Assembly (NCBI RefSeq): GCF_016808095.1
Contig: NC_068976.1
Location: 2,066,001-2,130,000 of the forward strand
Source: Vigna angularis
Lineage: Eukaryota > Streptophyta > Magnoliopsida > Fabales > Fabaceae
DNA length: 64,000 nt
Direction of reading: 5' to 3'
Every line of letters starts with the position of its first letter. Position 1 is the stretch's first letter. The notes beneath the pieces are model-generated. The model searched no databases and was not told the DNA's origin. It saw only the letters and a program-made list of their open reading frames with translations. This document shows, piece by piece, positions 1-12,630 of this stretch. Position numbers and translations under genes: made by a program.

Positions 1-2
1 TT

Positions 3-407
3 CGGAGGATTCACTCGTTGCATCAGAGTCGTCCATCACGGTCGAGATCCACTGGGTTCTTATCCTCTCTCTTGTTTCCGCGATCGAACTCAATGGGGCA
101 ATTGGCGCAGCCAGGGGAGAACTATGAGAGGTTTACGCTAAGGTTACCGGAGGAGGTACAAAGCCAGATGATGAACTCGAGACTTAAGCGTGCGAATAGT
201 TGTGCATGCTTTACAAGAATGAACAGTGGCACGTGGGGGTATAGAACGAGAAGCGTGGGAAGTGGACGTGGAAGAGGTTGTGTGCAGTACGAGAGGTTCA
301 ATGGTGAGGAACAATGGGGTTTCACTTTGACCTCACCGAACCTCGTTAAAAACGGTTCGAATAGATCCTCCAGAAAATCACTGGTAGATAATAATCCTAA
401 TGAATGA
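3..407 (+). CDS. RING-H2 E3 ubiquitin ligase, ATL6/ATL31-like, 3' end only
   Basis: The frame is open from the left edge to a TGA at 405-407, giving about 134 C-terminal residues. No start is visible, so this is the 3' part of a gene that begins outside the window. The segment lacks the RING domain. It carries the C-terminal block found in the complete gene at 60065: SRSTGF, LFPRS, a PGE(N/D)xERFTLRLPE motif, an NR(T/A)xSC-like Ser/Cys motif and GYRTRSVG. ATL6/ATL31-type proteins are membrane-anchored E3 ligases known in Arabidopsis for carbon/nitrogen and defence responses. In ATL31 the C-terminal region is reported to bind 14-3-3 proteins, so this conserved tail is probably the partner-binding part. 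Whether the N-terminal half is intact cannot be judged here. It is probably a tandem duplicate of the right-hand gene. Confidence 0.85.
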   Translation, partial: RRIHSLHQSRPSRSRSTGFLSSLLFPRSNSMGQLAQPGENYERFTLRLPEEVQSQMMNSRLKRANSCACFTRMNSGTWGYRTRSVGSGRGRGCVQYERFNGEEQWGFTLTSPNLVKNGSNRSSRKSLVDNNPNE

Positions 408-1191
408 TCCTCTTAATTCTTGCGTCTTGGTATCTGTTTACATACAAATACGAGGTTTTTACCAGTTTTGAGATCATACCAATCCTATCCTACATGATCA
501 GGACTATCTACGATACCTGTGATTTTGTACTAAAATAGATTTCAACGTTGGAGAAGATGATGAATGTTCTTCTGTGTTTGATGAATGGATAAGACGTCAA
601 GGCAATAACTATATATCTGTTTGATCACTTGGGTAATGGAAGATTTGTTTGTAGGATGTTCTTTTATTCTTTTGTAAATTCTAAAAAAAGTTAAAATCGT
701 TAAATTTACATAAATTGAAACAATTTTAAAAACTATTTTGTAAAAATTATCTCTTCTGTAAATATTTCAAGCTTTTACTTTTAACTTTTCTATAAAATAA
801 TTTTACTTTCTAAAAATATTATTACATTTTTTTCTTTTATAAGTGTTTTTTGTTAATTTGTCAAAAGAGCCTATGTGGTATATACAAAATTGAAAAATTG
901 TAATTAATATTGTTGTTTATGTTAAGAGTCATTTTGAACCTTTTGGTATCGTATTCTACCACTATTTCTACTATTGACAATTAAAATATAATATTTAATA
1001 TTATTGTAAGAGTTAGCTGTTGTTATACAAAAAAAGAGAGTTTAATGACCATGTATTAATAATTTAAAGCAATTTTACATAATTACATCATTTGCAACAT
1101 TTTGTTGTTTTTGTTGAAGTTTTCTTTCACTATTTATCATTCTCGGTTGAATATCATCCAGTTTAAACTCTAATTGAATTTTTAATTGTTA
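408..1191. other. AT-rich 3' flank of the ATL fragment
   Basis: This is non-coding AT-rich sequence with poly(T)/poly(A) runs. It presumably holds the 3' UTR of the upstream ATL gene in its first few hundred bases. No gene, RNA or clear repeat boundary was recognised until the target duplication of the next element. Confidence 0.5.
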
Positions 1192-1201
1192 ATTTATTTT
1201 C

Positions 1202-2588
1202 GGGTTAAATATGTTTTTCGTCCTTTAAGTATCACACGATTTTGGATTTAGTCCCTACTCGAAACTTTGATTGCTTTTAATTCTCTTAATTTTAAAACTC
1301 GTATTTTTAGTCCTTAAAAAGTAACGGCATTAGATTTGCTTATGAGGTGGCTAAGTCTGATGCCACTTGTGTTCCACATTGCTTTTATTTTTTGAAATTA
1401 GATTTAAGTGATGTGTCAGTATGTTTTCATTTATGAAATCAGATTAGGATTTTTTATGTTTGAAAATAATTAGGGTTCTTAGCAAAAATCAAAAGTCCGA
1501 CAACAACAGCAACACCCATCTCTCCCTCTCCCACCAAACAACAACAAATTCATCATGTTCAAATACTAAAAAGGCACAAGTTCAAATTCTGAATACATCA
1601 GTTTATCCCACGATTCAATTTCTGCCCCTTCTTAATTCCAGAGTTGTTCTAGACATTCGAAATAATAATAAGCGGTGGTGGTTGCCACCATTGAAAAGAA
1701 AAAGGAGTGCACAATTTCGCAAGTAATTGAAGTGCTATAGAAGAGAAGTTAGGTTATGATACATGGGCGAATGCGAGGGAAGGAGTGAGAGTGGCGAAGA
1801 ACGAACCAGAAGTAGAAGCAATTGACGACTTAGAGGAGAGGCAGAAGAGCGAAGCTGAAACTGTAAAACCTCCGTGCTTAGGTCACCGATTCTTCCTCAA
1901 AAAACCCCAACGACCCAGATCGTAGGCCACACCAGCATCGACGACGCTAGCTTATTCTGATGAAGAGGGTTAGGGTTTGGATTGTTGTTCTGTGACTCCA
2001 TCAATGCGATCTAAGATGACCTAACAACCCTGAGATCTGCTAAAAGAAAATGTTTTCAATTCCATTGATTTTGTTTAATCTTGTTGCTTGTTAAGCGAAA
2101 TTAAATTAATATCTCTTAATTTGAGTGGACAATCACTATTAAGTAACTTACCGTGAAAATGGATTGTTCGTCGCTTTGAGTCACTTCACTACTGCGTCTG
2201 ATTTTGATTCAGATTGCCTGCCATGGAAAAGAAAAAACCAAAATTCATACAAACCCAACTGAAATTCAGATTATTCAATCCTGCTTTTTACTGTTTCCGT
2301 GTGTCAAGTCCAAAAGAAAACCCAGCCTAACAATGACAGTGGAGGAGGCGGTGCTTCGTTGAAGAGTAGTAAAAGGAAAAAAATAAGCAATGTGGCACAA
2401 AGTTATTGGGGAAAGTGGCATCTGACGTGGTTCGCTGTTAGCCACCTCACAGAAAATCTGACGTCGTTGCTTTTTAAGGACTAAAAGTACGAGTTTTAAA
2501 ATTAAGAGGATTAAAAGCAATCAAAGTTTTGAGTAGGGACTAAACCCAAAATCGTGTGATACTTAAGGGACGAAAGACATATTTAACC
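1202..2588. mobile_element. Mutator-like element (MULE) with long TIRs, 1.39 kb
   Basis: The ends are long terminal inverted repeats. The left end starts GGGTTAAATATG and is followed by repeated 'tagtcc' words. The reverse complement of the right end (about 2390-2588) follows it closely for roughly 190 bp. A perfect 10-bp direct repeat, ATTTATTTTC, flanks the element (1192-1201 and 2589-2598). Long TIRs with a 9-11 bp duplication are typical of Mutator-like elements. The interior (about 1400-2380) has no transposase and differs from the TIRs. It contains a GAG/GAA-rich stretch near 1740-1930 that could be a captured host fragment, not identified. The element at 48241-52134 has the same TIR family. 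Confidence 0.85.
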
Positions 2589-2598
2589 ATTTATTTTC

Positions 2599-3030
2599 TC
2601 ATAGCTTAGACTAATGATAAAGAAGACTCTTGATATATGTGTTTTCCAATTACCTTGGTTGATTGAGATCAAATCATATACATTGCCTTTATTTATTTCA
2701 GCAACTTGGTATCAAAGTTGTGATTAATCAAGTGGAGACACTCCGGTAATAGATGCCTATTGAGAGGCTTTTTATACATGAACGGTTAAATTGTTCCTAT
2801 AGAAAATAAAACAAAAATGGTAGCTAACAATATTAAAAAATATTAAAGAGAAACCACTCTTTTGATAGTTTAACATATTATATTGTTTGTGACTTACATC
2901 CATATGTTATGATCTTTGATCCACCCATGTGTTATCATTCTTCCTTTGGTGTGTATGGCGAAACAACTCGAGTAGATGTTTTTGATTCAACTTTATCTAA
3001 GGTGAACAAAAACAAAAAATTAGAAAGAAT
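2599..3030. other. Non-coding interval with a possible retrotransposon primer-binding site
   Basis: TGGTATCAAAG at 2707-2717 resembles the initiator-Met tRNA primer-binding site of Ty1/copia elements. If real, an old 5' LTR would end just before it and the MULE at 1202 would have inserted into that LTR. The following 300 bases are AT-rich with no readable gag frame. Confidence 0.3.
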
Positions 3031-3560
3031 CACTAGTGGAAAATGGTGATATTAAATCAGGATATATAAGATCATTTGTAGCAGAACTGATTTAATTCAA
3101 AATGCGGTGACAATTTTATAAATATTAAGAAGTAATTAAATCGATTATAGGAGAACTGATATAATATGTACATTTTAGATCTGGAAGGAATCGATCTAAT
3201 ATGTACATATATTAGATCAATTATAGATAGAATTGATCTAATATGTACATATAATAGATTGGTTGAAGAAACAATTGATCTAAAATGTGATTTCTCTACA
3301 AATTATTACATATGGATTTGGATACGTAGGTAATGTAGATGTTACATATGGATTTTACCTTCGCATATGAAAAATTGAGTTACATACAGATTTTTCCGTA
3401 GGTAATGACAAAAAAATTTACCTATCAATTTTTGTATATAAAATTTGTATGTAACATTGACAAGTTAAAGCGAGAATTTTTTTGAAGGATATATGATCCG
3501 TAGGTATGTGAAACAAATTTCACTTATTGGATTTACATATGGATTGACAAATAAATCATT
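3031..3560. mobile_element. CACTA-like element terminus, one end only
   Basis: It starts with CACTAGTGGAAAATGG. The next 250 bases are subterminal repeats built on 'gatctaatatgtacat' words in several copies (3130-3280), followed by further short repeats with 'acatatggatt' and 'cgtaggtaatg' (3300-3545). CACTAG termini followed by dense subterminal repeats are typical of the CACTA (En/Spm) superfamily. No matching right end with CCATTTTCCACTAGTG was found, so the other terminus is lost or too diverged. Confidence 0.5.
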
Positions 3561-5904
3561 ATTAAAAATAAAAGAATTTTTTTCACTCAACTTCTCGCAT
3601 TCCCTCCCTAATTTTCTCACTCAAATTTTTCACTAAAGCTTTCTCACCTTCCTCCTTGAAACTTTCTCGCACTATCGTAGATGTTCACTCAGGTCGCAGT
3701 CCTTCACTCTCATAATGGTTCACTCTCAGGTGACTCCGTAATCTTCGTCGTTCATTCTCGTCTTCTCACGATGATTGAGAGGAAGATGTTCATTTTTCTC
3801 GCGCTCACTCAATCTTCATTGTTATGGAGTTCGTTGTTGTGGAGTTCGTTTCATTTATTTGGTCAGTAATATTCTTGGGTCATTCCTAAATCCCTAAATT
3901 CCTAAAATCTGAAAACCCTAATCCCTTTCTTGTCTGTTCCGATTGGCACAAAACGGTCTGTGTTATGGTTCACATTTTTTGTGTGGAAGATGTTGATGAT
4001 GGCTTGTCCTGGTTCTCGCATGGTTTCATTGATTTAGATTTGTATTTGGTGATGAAGCGCAATGCATTCGTTCGCGATAATGGTTTTGATGGTGGGAACA
4101 AAGCTACTCTATGATTTAGGTTTGGAACTCGCGATTCTTGAATGTTGGTGACACACGATTTTACTATCTGTTCCTTGTCTTCCACATCTTTGTCATTCTT
4201 GTTTCTTGTACATGCTTATTTTCTTTGTTCATTTGTTTAGTAAATTTTGAGTTTTTGTACAATTTCTACATTTTGTGATGAGAATGAAGCATTGTGAGCA
4301 ATCTCAAGTATACCTAAAATCTTCCACATTGTCATAACAGAGGTAATGAATTTTCATTTTCTATATAATGCATTAAGTCATCCTATATCTTTTTCCATTC
4401 TATTATGAGAATTCTTGTATCTTCGTTAAAGTTCTATACTTGAATCTATGATTGTTATGAATTTGATTGTATCGTTTTTAACTTAATGCATTCATCCTAA
4501 TCGTAGGTGAGTTCAAGCACTAACTAGGGAGGTTTCAAATTTCTTAAGAATGCCAAGGAGTTGCAAAAAGTTAGTAAGTATAAAGACCAAAATAAATTTG
4601 CTAGTTTAACCTTTTTTAGTTATTTAAAACTATAAATCTTTGGTCTATAATAAAGGTCTTTTCAAATCAATTATCTCGTTTGAATGTTGAACTCAAACTA
4701 GGAATATTATGCTTGCTATATCTCCTTTCATAGGTGGATGGCTTTTTTCTTTTGTACATATGGTGTCTTTAATGTGCTTGTTGCTGCTTGGTAATTCCCA
4801 TAATTTTTTATGCTATGATCTACTATGATGTTTTACTTTTGTTCCATTAATGGCCTTAATGGCAAGCATCTTTTGATAATTCACTTGATTTTTAGAAGTA
4901 TTGATTTTTTGAGTTTGAAGTTTGTTTTGGCTGATTTTTTTTTCCTTTCTACAAGTTAGGAAAACCAAGTAATGGCAATGAAAGTGAAAGGGATTGCAAC
5001 AAATTTTCTATCCTTAACGAAAACAACAAATGCTAAAATAAAGGTGAGTTTGTACTAAGTTGATAGGCAATCTGATGCATAGTAGGGTCTGGTTTTGATA
5101 TTTTCCTCTTTGGTATTCATTCGATTGACCAATGATAAAAATTATTTCTATTTTTCGAGTAGGGAGTGTGATGAGTGAGGGAGGGAGTATTCTAGATCCA
5201 CAAGCTTATGTTGAAACTTGGATTAACATGGTGAATGAATTTCATAAGGGTGTTTTATGAACTAGGCTTGGAATTCCAATCTTTTATGGGTTTGTCTCAA
5301 GCTAAACATAGATTGCTTTATATCTTGTTTGATCCTAGGAAAACCTTTCCTTTGTTTTGTTGTTATTATCATAATTCTTTGTTAGATTGGAAACATGGGT
5401 AAGTCATTTAGAAATTTCCCATAACACAAATTGTTTTATTCTTATTGTAATGAATACATTTATTTGATAGAGATCAAGTTCTCTTCTTTTCCAGGACACT
5501 CACCATTGTTGTTTTCATTCCCTACAATCTTTAATAAACCTCTTCTTTTCTTCCAAGCCACTCCAAAAATTATCGTCATTATTGCACCTTTATCAAGCAA
5601 GTTGTGTTCTCTCTTTCGCCTAATTCAATTTCAATTTCTCAATCTTCCTCTCTATGCTAGTCAGTTTCCACAACCGTAGTTTCGATTCGATAGTTTTATA
5701 AAGGTAGGGTTTTTTTTCACATTTTTTTCCACAAATTTCTTGAATGTGGTTGATTCCACGCATTTTCTTTTTCACTTCAGTCATTCCTTTTTCTTTAAAA
5801 TGTTAGAATGTTAAGGTGTGATTTGTTAGGGCTTTCTCTATTGTAAGATATTTTATTATAGAGATCTTTTACTGAATAACTATTTGACAACTTCTAATTG
5901 TATG
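3561..5904. other. Gene-poor interval, probably transposon interior
   Basis: This is AT-rich sequence with scattered short open stretches. The 3600-3870 segment (repeated 'cactc' and 'tctcgc' words and a short ORF at 3681-3869) reads like the leader of a transposon transcript. No transposase, zinc-finger or host domain was recognised. It may be the body of the CACTA-like element that starts at 3031. Confidence 0.35.
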
Positions 5905-8382
5905 TTCTCATCAGGCTACGTGGAATAGTGTTGCCTATAGGTTTCTTCTTCTTAAAAGTGATATAATAGAACATAATACCATAGTGGAAACAAAAAATGT
6001 TAAGTTGTTTAAACATATTTTTCCTTTAAAGGTTAATGAGACTCCTTAACAACCTATAGATACTAATAGAGATGCCTTGTGCGAGAATTTGAGGAGAAGT
6101 AAAAGATAGAGAAAGAAAACTTCTTTTAGAGATATTTTTACACTTATATACATGAAAATGATTAAGCAAGTTTCTTATAAGCTACTAGTGTTTCTCATGC
6201 AACACATGGAATAAGACCATTAGGGTTGAAATTAAATCAATTAATAAAAATAGTACTTGTACCTTAGTATATTTACCTAAAGGAGCAAAACACATTGGTT
6301 ATAAGAGAATCTTTAAGAAAAAATATCAACTAGATAAATCCATAAAGAAGTATATGGCAAGATTAGTAGTAAAGAATTTTACTCGAAAACCCAACCTACA
6401 TTACTTAGATACTTTGGCCCCTATGACTAAGATTTTCTCCATTTGAGTATTGTTATCTCTAACAATTATCCATAAGCTAGTTATACACCAAATAGATGTT
6501 AAGATTGCTTTTCTGAATGGTGAATTAAAGGACAAAATATGTATGCTCAACTTGAAGGATCAGATGTTCCTAGTGAAAAGAATAAAGTGTGTAACCTTTT
6601 AAAATCTTTGTATGGGTTGAAACAAACACCAAAATAATGGCATGAAAACATGATAAAATGTTACCTTGTGATGATTTTTCACTTAATGGTGTTGATAAAT
6701 GTGTGTACTCTAAATATGAAAAATGGTGAATATGTATTATATGTTTATAGGTGGATGACATGCTAATCTTTGGTACTGAGATAGTCTTTAGCACTAAGTT
6801 ATTTATGAGATATAAGTTTGAAATGAAAGACATGAGTGAAACCAATGTGCACTAGTGCATGTATGGGCTTTTACACCGGTTATTTTGGAGATTATGCTTC
6901 GGTTCTTTAAGCAAAGCATATTCAGACGAGGTAAAAATTATATAACTTTAGGCTTCAGTTCATAGTCAGCTTATTCTTTACTTTATGCTTTGGTTCTTTT
7001 TTTAACCGAAGCCTATTCCTATATTTTTTTTAAAAAAATATCATTTAAATTTCTTCTTGTCCTTAGGTATTTTCTACTACATCGTGCTCAACATCAAAAA
7101 GCAAAGTCACCACTACCTTTCTCACCTCCACATTAAATAAAAGAGATTACAAGACGAAAGAAACTTTGTGTTGGCTACGACGAAGGGAAGGAAGGAAAGT
7201 GGAGGAGTGACAAGAAAAGTGGCAGTATGGTTCATGTTTCGCGATGAGGAAGGGAGCATAGTGGCTCTTGCCTAGGAGAACTGATGCAACAGTGCAAAAG
7301 GGAACAACTTTGGTGAGAATGTAATTTTAACCTTAATAGATGAATAAGCCTTGGTTCTCCTTTAAAGAACCGAAACATATAACACTATAGGCTTTGGTTA
7401 TTTTATAACCGAACCCTATAGTTGTGCAAAAAATTTTAAAAATGTCAACACATTTTGAAAGACTTTGTTTTTATTAAAACTGAAGCATATTAAACGATTT
7501 CAAAAGCCTTTTTTACTAGTGGTGATTTTAGGAGTTAGAATCATATGAAAGGGAGGTAGTATATTATTATCCCAAGAACTATACATTGAGATGCTTTAGA
7601 AAGTTTGAATATTATGACTTCAGACCAATGAGTATTGCTTATGATTCTAACTCTAAATTAGAGAAAAATATAGGAGAATCTATTTCTCAACCTTATTATA
7701 CCCATATCATTGGGAGCTTACTACAATGTGATTTTTTAGACCAAACATTGCTTATGAAATAGCTAGACTAAGTGGATACACTAAATTTCTTAATCAAGAA
7801 TATTGGGATGCACTTGTAAGTCTTATGAAATATTTAAGAGGTTCAATGGATTATAAAATTGAATATAGTAGAGCAACCGCTATACTAAAAGGAAACAATT
7901 ATGCTAGCTGATCTCGGACTCAAATGAGAAACAAATTCACTAGTGGTTGTGTATTTGAACTTGGGGGTGAAGATCCACAATGCAAACAATTATTGTAAGA
8001 TCAATAATGGAATCAAAATTTCTTATTCTTGAAATGGATGGTAATGGGGTTAAGTGGTTGAAAAACAATTTAGCAAGCATTCCAGTAGAAATGAAATAAA
8101 CCTTATCTATATCAATACATTGTGATTGCAAATCGGCAATAGTTATAACTAAAAATAAAAATTACAATGGGAAGAAAAGATATATATAATTAAGACATAA
8201 TTTGGTGAAGCAAATCTAAAGACGAGAACAATTTTCATTGACTATGTAAAGTTAGAACAAAATCTAAAAGTTCCTTTAACAAGTCACTTGTTAGTTTTAC
8301 AACCAATTAAGTTTATTTCAAATGAATTTTGTCCATACTTATGGTGCATGTCAAAGTACTAGTGATTGCATTAGTGGGAGAT
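5905..8382 (+). pseudogene. Decayed Ty1/copia pol (integrase C-terminus to RNase H)
   Basis: Conceptual reading across many stops and frameshifts recovers copia landmarks in order. A post-integrase stretch (KSDIIEHNTIVETKN) and an LRRSKR block come first. Then come an RT entry block (LPKGAKHIGYK, MARLVVKNFT, LDTLAPMTK), QIDVKIAFLNGELKD, and the RT catalytic box VDDMLIFG near 6755. After the inserted CACTA element come the RNase H region (TSGCVF near 7945) and a terminal HLLVLQPIKFISNEF-like tail. A polypurine tract, AGTGGGAGATT, lies at 8373-8383, where a 3' LTR would start. The element encoded polyprotein for reverse transcription and integration. This copy is non-functional. Confidence 0.8.
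6850..7521. mobile_element. Small CACTA element inserted in copia RT, TSD GTG
   Basis: The left end is CACTAGTG at 6850 and the right end is TACTAGTG ending at 7521 (one base changed from the left). Both sides are flanked by GTG (6847-6849 and 7522-7524), the 3-bp duplication expected for CACTA elements. The copia frame reads DMSETNV on the left and continues after 7522 with an ILGVR-like stretch, so the target was the copia RT. Subterminal words of the type 'ttcggttctttaa' and 'aaccgaagcctat' occur in both orientations. No transposase is present. Confidence 0.85.
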
Positions 8383-8706
8383 TAAACTTTGTAATTAAAA
8401 TTTTGTGAGGTATAAGAATTTTAGTTTAAACAAAGTTTTTAATTATTTTCATATTCCTTACTAGTGGTGTCTGATTTGCAACACTCACATGATGAAATCA
8501 CTTATATGAGTTTTGAGTATGGTCGCTTGAATGAGATCTAATGCATGGTCTAGTCAGCGCAAGACAACGATAATAAGAAGAATTGTGGAAGTATTTTTGT
8601 GATTGATAAATTGCTACACACACTAAGTGTATTTGGTTCATATAACTTTTTATACAAACTACATTATGTGTGAATTTTATAAATCTAAGACTGCTTCATA
8701 TAGATT
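8383..8706. other. Probable remnant of copia 3' LTR
   Basis: This sequence follows the polypurine tract at 8373-8383 and is AT-rich and non-coding. It may be the start of the 3' LTR of the copia element to its left. No matching 5' LTR was found, so this is by position only. Confidence 0.35.
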
Positions 8707-10081
8707 CACTAATGCAACTAAGGGATATTGCTTTAGTTGTTTTGGGTTTATAACAACGATTCTGCAACCGAGGTATATTCAAACGAGGTAAAAAGTCATG
8801 ACTTTTTGTCTCAGTTCAAAAAACCCGAAGCAGAAAAGCGAATAAAAATAAAAAAATTAGGTCTATTGTCTCGGTTCTAGTTTGAACCGAGGTCGTAGAC
8901 CCTTAAAATTAATTAATTAAAGGGTCTATTGCCTTGGTTGGATCCAGAACCGAGGTAATAGACCCTTTTTTTCCTCAGTTTTTACCAGAACCACGGTCTA
9001 AAGTATATTTTCTTAAAAACAATTATTGTTTCTATATCACATAAACCATATGAAAAAATCTAAGAAACACAAACAAACGGAGAAAACATTGTTTTCTATT
9101 TATCGAGATTTTTTTTGTTTTTTTTTCAAACTTTAAAAAAATATTTAAAAGTTACATTTCGAATTTTGAGCTGAAAATTTTTGTGAGGGGATTTCATGAT
9201 TTTTTGGTTCTCATACAAATTTTTATTTCATTTAGAGTTAGTTTGAGCATACTCTCAGTTTTACATATACCTATGTTTTGATGTGTATGGTGTATGAAGA
9301 ACAATTAATCAAACAAAAACTTGAAAAACCTAAAACGAAACTAACCTTGAAGGTGAGTATGTGGTTGAAACGAAACGAAATGAACATCCTAAAGTGTTTA
9401 TTCGAAGAGCTAAAGAACACCTGTGCACAAAATCAATCGGTCAAAACGAAAGAAAATAATATATAAGCACTTAATCAACTTAAAATGAAAGAAAAAAAGC
9501 AAGAAAAGTTGAAGAGGATGGCTGCGAAAATGGAAGAAAGAGAGCAACGACGCACACCACAAACAGAAAAGCTTTTGTTTGAAAATGCATCTGTTCGCAA
9601 AATTTAACCTTAAACAGATGTTATTACCTCAATTATTTTTTTAACCGAGGCAATAAGGTCTATGACTTCGGTTCTATAAAGAACCGATACTTAAACCCTC
9701 TAAAAAAATAAAAAAAATTCAGTTATTTTATGCATCGGTTCTTTAAACAACTGAGGTTGTAGACTTTTACAATAATTACAAAAATACCACCGCGCCAATT
9801 TTAGGCATCAGTTCTTTTTGAACCGAGACATATATGTTTGCGAAAAATTACAAAAATGTCACCGCGCCAATTTTAGGCATCAGTTCTTTTTGAACCGAGA
9901 CATATATGTTTGCGAAAAATTACAAAAATGTCACCGCACCAGTTTTAGGCATCGGTTCTTTTTGAACTGAGGCATATACCTTTACAAAAAATTACAAAAA
10001 TGTCATCGTTTCATTTTTTGTTTCAGTTCCAACTAAACCGGTGTCAAATGCGTGAGTTAAAATCTTTTTTTTTTACTACTG
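8707..10081. mobile_element. CACTA element, non-autonomous, 1.37 kb
   Basis: The left end CACTAATGCAACTAAGGGATA resembles the inverted right end of the element at 16192-17786 (CACTAGTGCATTCAAGGGATA). The right end is TACTACTG at 10074-10081. Inverted subterminal words 'ggttct...agaaccga' and 'aaccgaggt' occur throughout both flanks. The flanking triplets are ATT and ATA, so the target duplication is imperfect. No transposase was seen. The interior includes a short GAA-rich ORF (9278-9466) with no recognisable domain. Confidence 0.65.
9775..10007. repeat. 72-bp tandem repeat, about 3.2 copies
   Basis: The word ATTACAAAAAT recurs at 9775, 9847, 9919 and 9991, exactly 72 bases apart. Each unit contains 'ttttaggcatc(a/g)gttctttttgaac'. 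The units differ by a few substitutions. The array lies in the right subterminal region of the CACTA element and multiplies its 'ggttc/gaacc' motif. Confidence 0.9.
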
Positions 10082-10150
10082 ATAGTTACATAAACTCTAA
10101 TACCCAATATTTTCTTCTTATGCCCTTTCTTTTTCTTGTCTTTTGCCATA

Positions 10151-10640
10151 GTGGAGGGATTGTTGTTAAACTAGTATTATAAAGGTTGTGCCATACTAAT
10201 ATTGCAAAAATCTAGCCTTTGGATTCACGCATGCTTCTTCCTCGAATAGTTCCTTCAATCTCGGATGGGTTTTCTCAAATGTTGCATATTTGCAACTTCC
10301 CATTTTGTTGTGTTCCTTTATTCACAATAAATATGCATCCACAATTAGTGGAACAATGAGTTCCTCTATGGGTCTATCTCACCTATAAATAGGTATCTTG
10401 CCGCTCCTCCCAAGCACACATCTGTTTTAGTCTCATTTCATTTTGCTCTTTCTTCTTTCTTTTTCTTCTTCTTATATCTTGGATTATAACAATTAAATTT
10501 TTTTTATTACTAATTCTAAATTCCTTAAAAGATCTGAAAACATCATGTTGTATCCTGAGAAATTTGGGCAACACATAACAAAATAATCCCTAAAATCATT
10601 AATTATATACGTTTTAGAAATCAAGTTCTGTGTTTTGGTC
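10151..10640 (+). repeat. Candidate copia 3' LTR with TATA box
   Basis: A polypurine tract, GTGGAGGGAT, at 10151-10160 is followed by TGTTGTTAAAC, the usual junction between a copia polypurine tract and a TG-starting LTR. About 220 bases in lies a strong TATA-like box, CCTATAAATAGG (10382-10393), with a pyrimidine-rich leader after it, as in an LTR promoter. No partner LTR was found and the right boundary is a guess. Confidence 0.4.
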
Positions 10641-10711
10641 AGCCTTTATAACACATTATTCTCACATTGTAAATTTTCAAATACGCTAAAAAAATAATTA
10701 TTTCCCTACAC

Positions 10712-10714
<3 letters not shown>

Positions 10715-10770
<56 letters not shown>
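10715..10770. repeat. (AT)n microsatellite, about 56 bp
   Basis: Uninterrupted AT dinucleotides. They can fold on themselves and are likely length-variable. Confidence 0.97.
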
Positions 10771-10776
<6 letters not shown>

Positions 10777-12630
10777 TGTTATTGTTTTAGTAACATAAGA
10801 TTAATATATAAATATGATGGTATAACTTTATATAACACGCGTTACGAAGTTCACAAGATAAAAATAGTAGCATATAAACATATGCTTTGGAGAAAGAATC
10901 TAAACCTTTTAGATAAACATACCCTTTCTCGGTCTCAAAATACTTAAATATCTTTATATGTAAAGCACTTCATCGAGTTGTCTAGCGATTTCTGGTGCCT
11001 AAGTCTCATAGCCACGTATTTAAGGTTGAGACATTGTTTTTAACTTGATTTAAGAGATATATTAGTAATAAAACATGATCCGAGACTTCATTACTGTACA
11101 ATGGTAGCGACGTTTTATCTACAGTACTTGATCATTATCTATAAAATTTGTATATACATAGATTAAATTTGTATATACATTGATGAAAAGATAAAAGCTA
11201 AGTCTGAATATTCTAACGGAAATCAAACAATCTTATCTTAAGACTGACTTTGAATACATGAAGTAGTAAGCAAAAAGGTTTACCTATCTATAAGAATCCG
11301 TCTTTAAAAAAATTGAGTAATTAAAGTTTACTATAGTAGAACAATAATACAGTTTGTATTATTTTGGCAATGAAGCTCACGAGGAACAGGTATGTAGAGG
11401 ACAATTCAACGGAAACAAGTACTCTCTCCCCACATGGCTAAGAATCATATCGAAACTGCCACTTCATTTCAGCGATTATACGTATAACCCTATCACTACC
11501 AGTGTCACGTAGTTAAAAGTAGATTCCAGATGCTTCATGTCTGGTGTGTGCCTTTTTTTCATCAGAATAAAGGAATCTTTTACAAAAGAACATCATACAC
11601 TTACGTGCCAAAATGGTGATACTGCAACATTACCGTAAAACCAGTAAACTGGTGAATCTACTTCCCCAAAACCTACACCTAACAAAAAATGTATACTAGC
11701 TGGTTGATTATTTCTGCAACACTTCTCACCTAAGCTTATGCAAAATTAAAGCACTAATATCCGCCACTAGCCACACCTGAAATCAGTGACCCCAAACCCA
11801 ATTCTGCATCTCCTAGTATTAACTATATCGGTTACTAATTCTGCATAATCCGGAATTCTAGACTCTTCCACTTCTATTTTCTAGTTCGGATGACATTATG
11901 TTAAGAGAAAGATAGTCTAAATACTACCCGTTCGTTCATGGGAATGTTTAAGTAAATTTAATTTTAAAGTTTAACAAAGTGTTTAAACAAAATAAAGTTA
12001 AATAATGTGAATAGTCTAAACTATCAAATGTAAAGTCCTAAATACTATAAATTAAAAATATCATAAACATTATATATTACTTAAAACGACAATGTTTAAA
12101 TGATAGTGCATGTATAAATGACTAAAATCCTCTAATATTTTATTATATGTATGTTATAGTACATGTTTTTACAAGAGTGTTTAAAAGATAACAGAACGTA
12201 ATGCAGTTTAAAGTAAACCAATATGAAAATAAGCATGTTATTTTGTTTTAGTTTTTCAAACATTTTCTCTTAAGTTCTGTTTTAAATACATAACTTAATA
12301 ACTATGCAGACTATCCAACTTAAAACTTTATTCAAACTTCCCGAGTTTTCCTCTGTTATATATTATTTTTTATTTAAAACTTTAAGATAATAAATTTATA
12401 AGTTATTTTTTATATCATTAAATATATAGACTGATTTTATAAATAAGACTTAAAGTATACCTTTTACTATATTACCAACATTATGAAAAATCTATTATAA
12501 CATTTTATTATGTCAGCTACCGTCAAACTACTATCTAATTATTTACTAATTTTTAGTATGTTGGTTGTGTTTCTTCAATAATACTTTGATAATTTCAAAA
12601 TATTTATAAAAAATGTATAAAAATTTTAAA
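10771..12630. other. AT-rich intergenic sequence
   Basis: About 1.9 kb with no open frame above 60 codons, no clear repeat ends and no RNA gene recognised. The part around 11340-11880 is less AT-rich and could be an old degraded gene or element, but no domain could be read. Confidence 0.5.

Noticed and set aside
7925..7965. CACTAGTGG word that looks like a CACTA terminus
   Set aside because: It is in frame within the copia RNase H motif (TSGCVF), so it is coding by origin.
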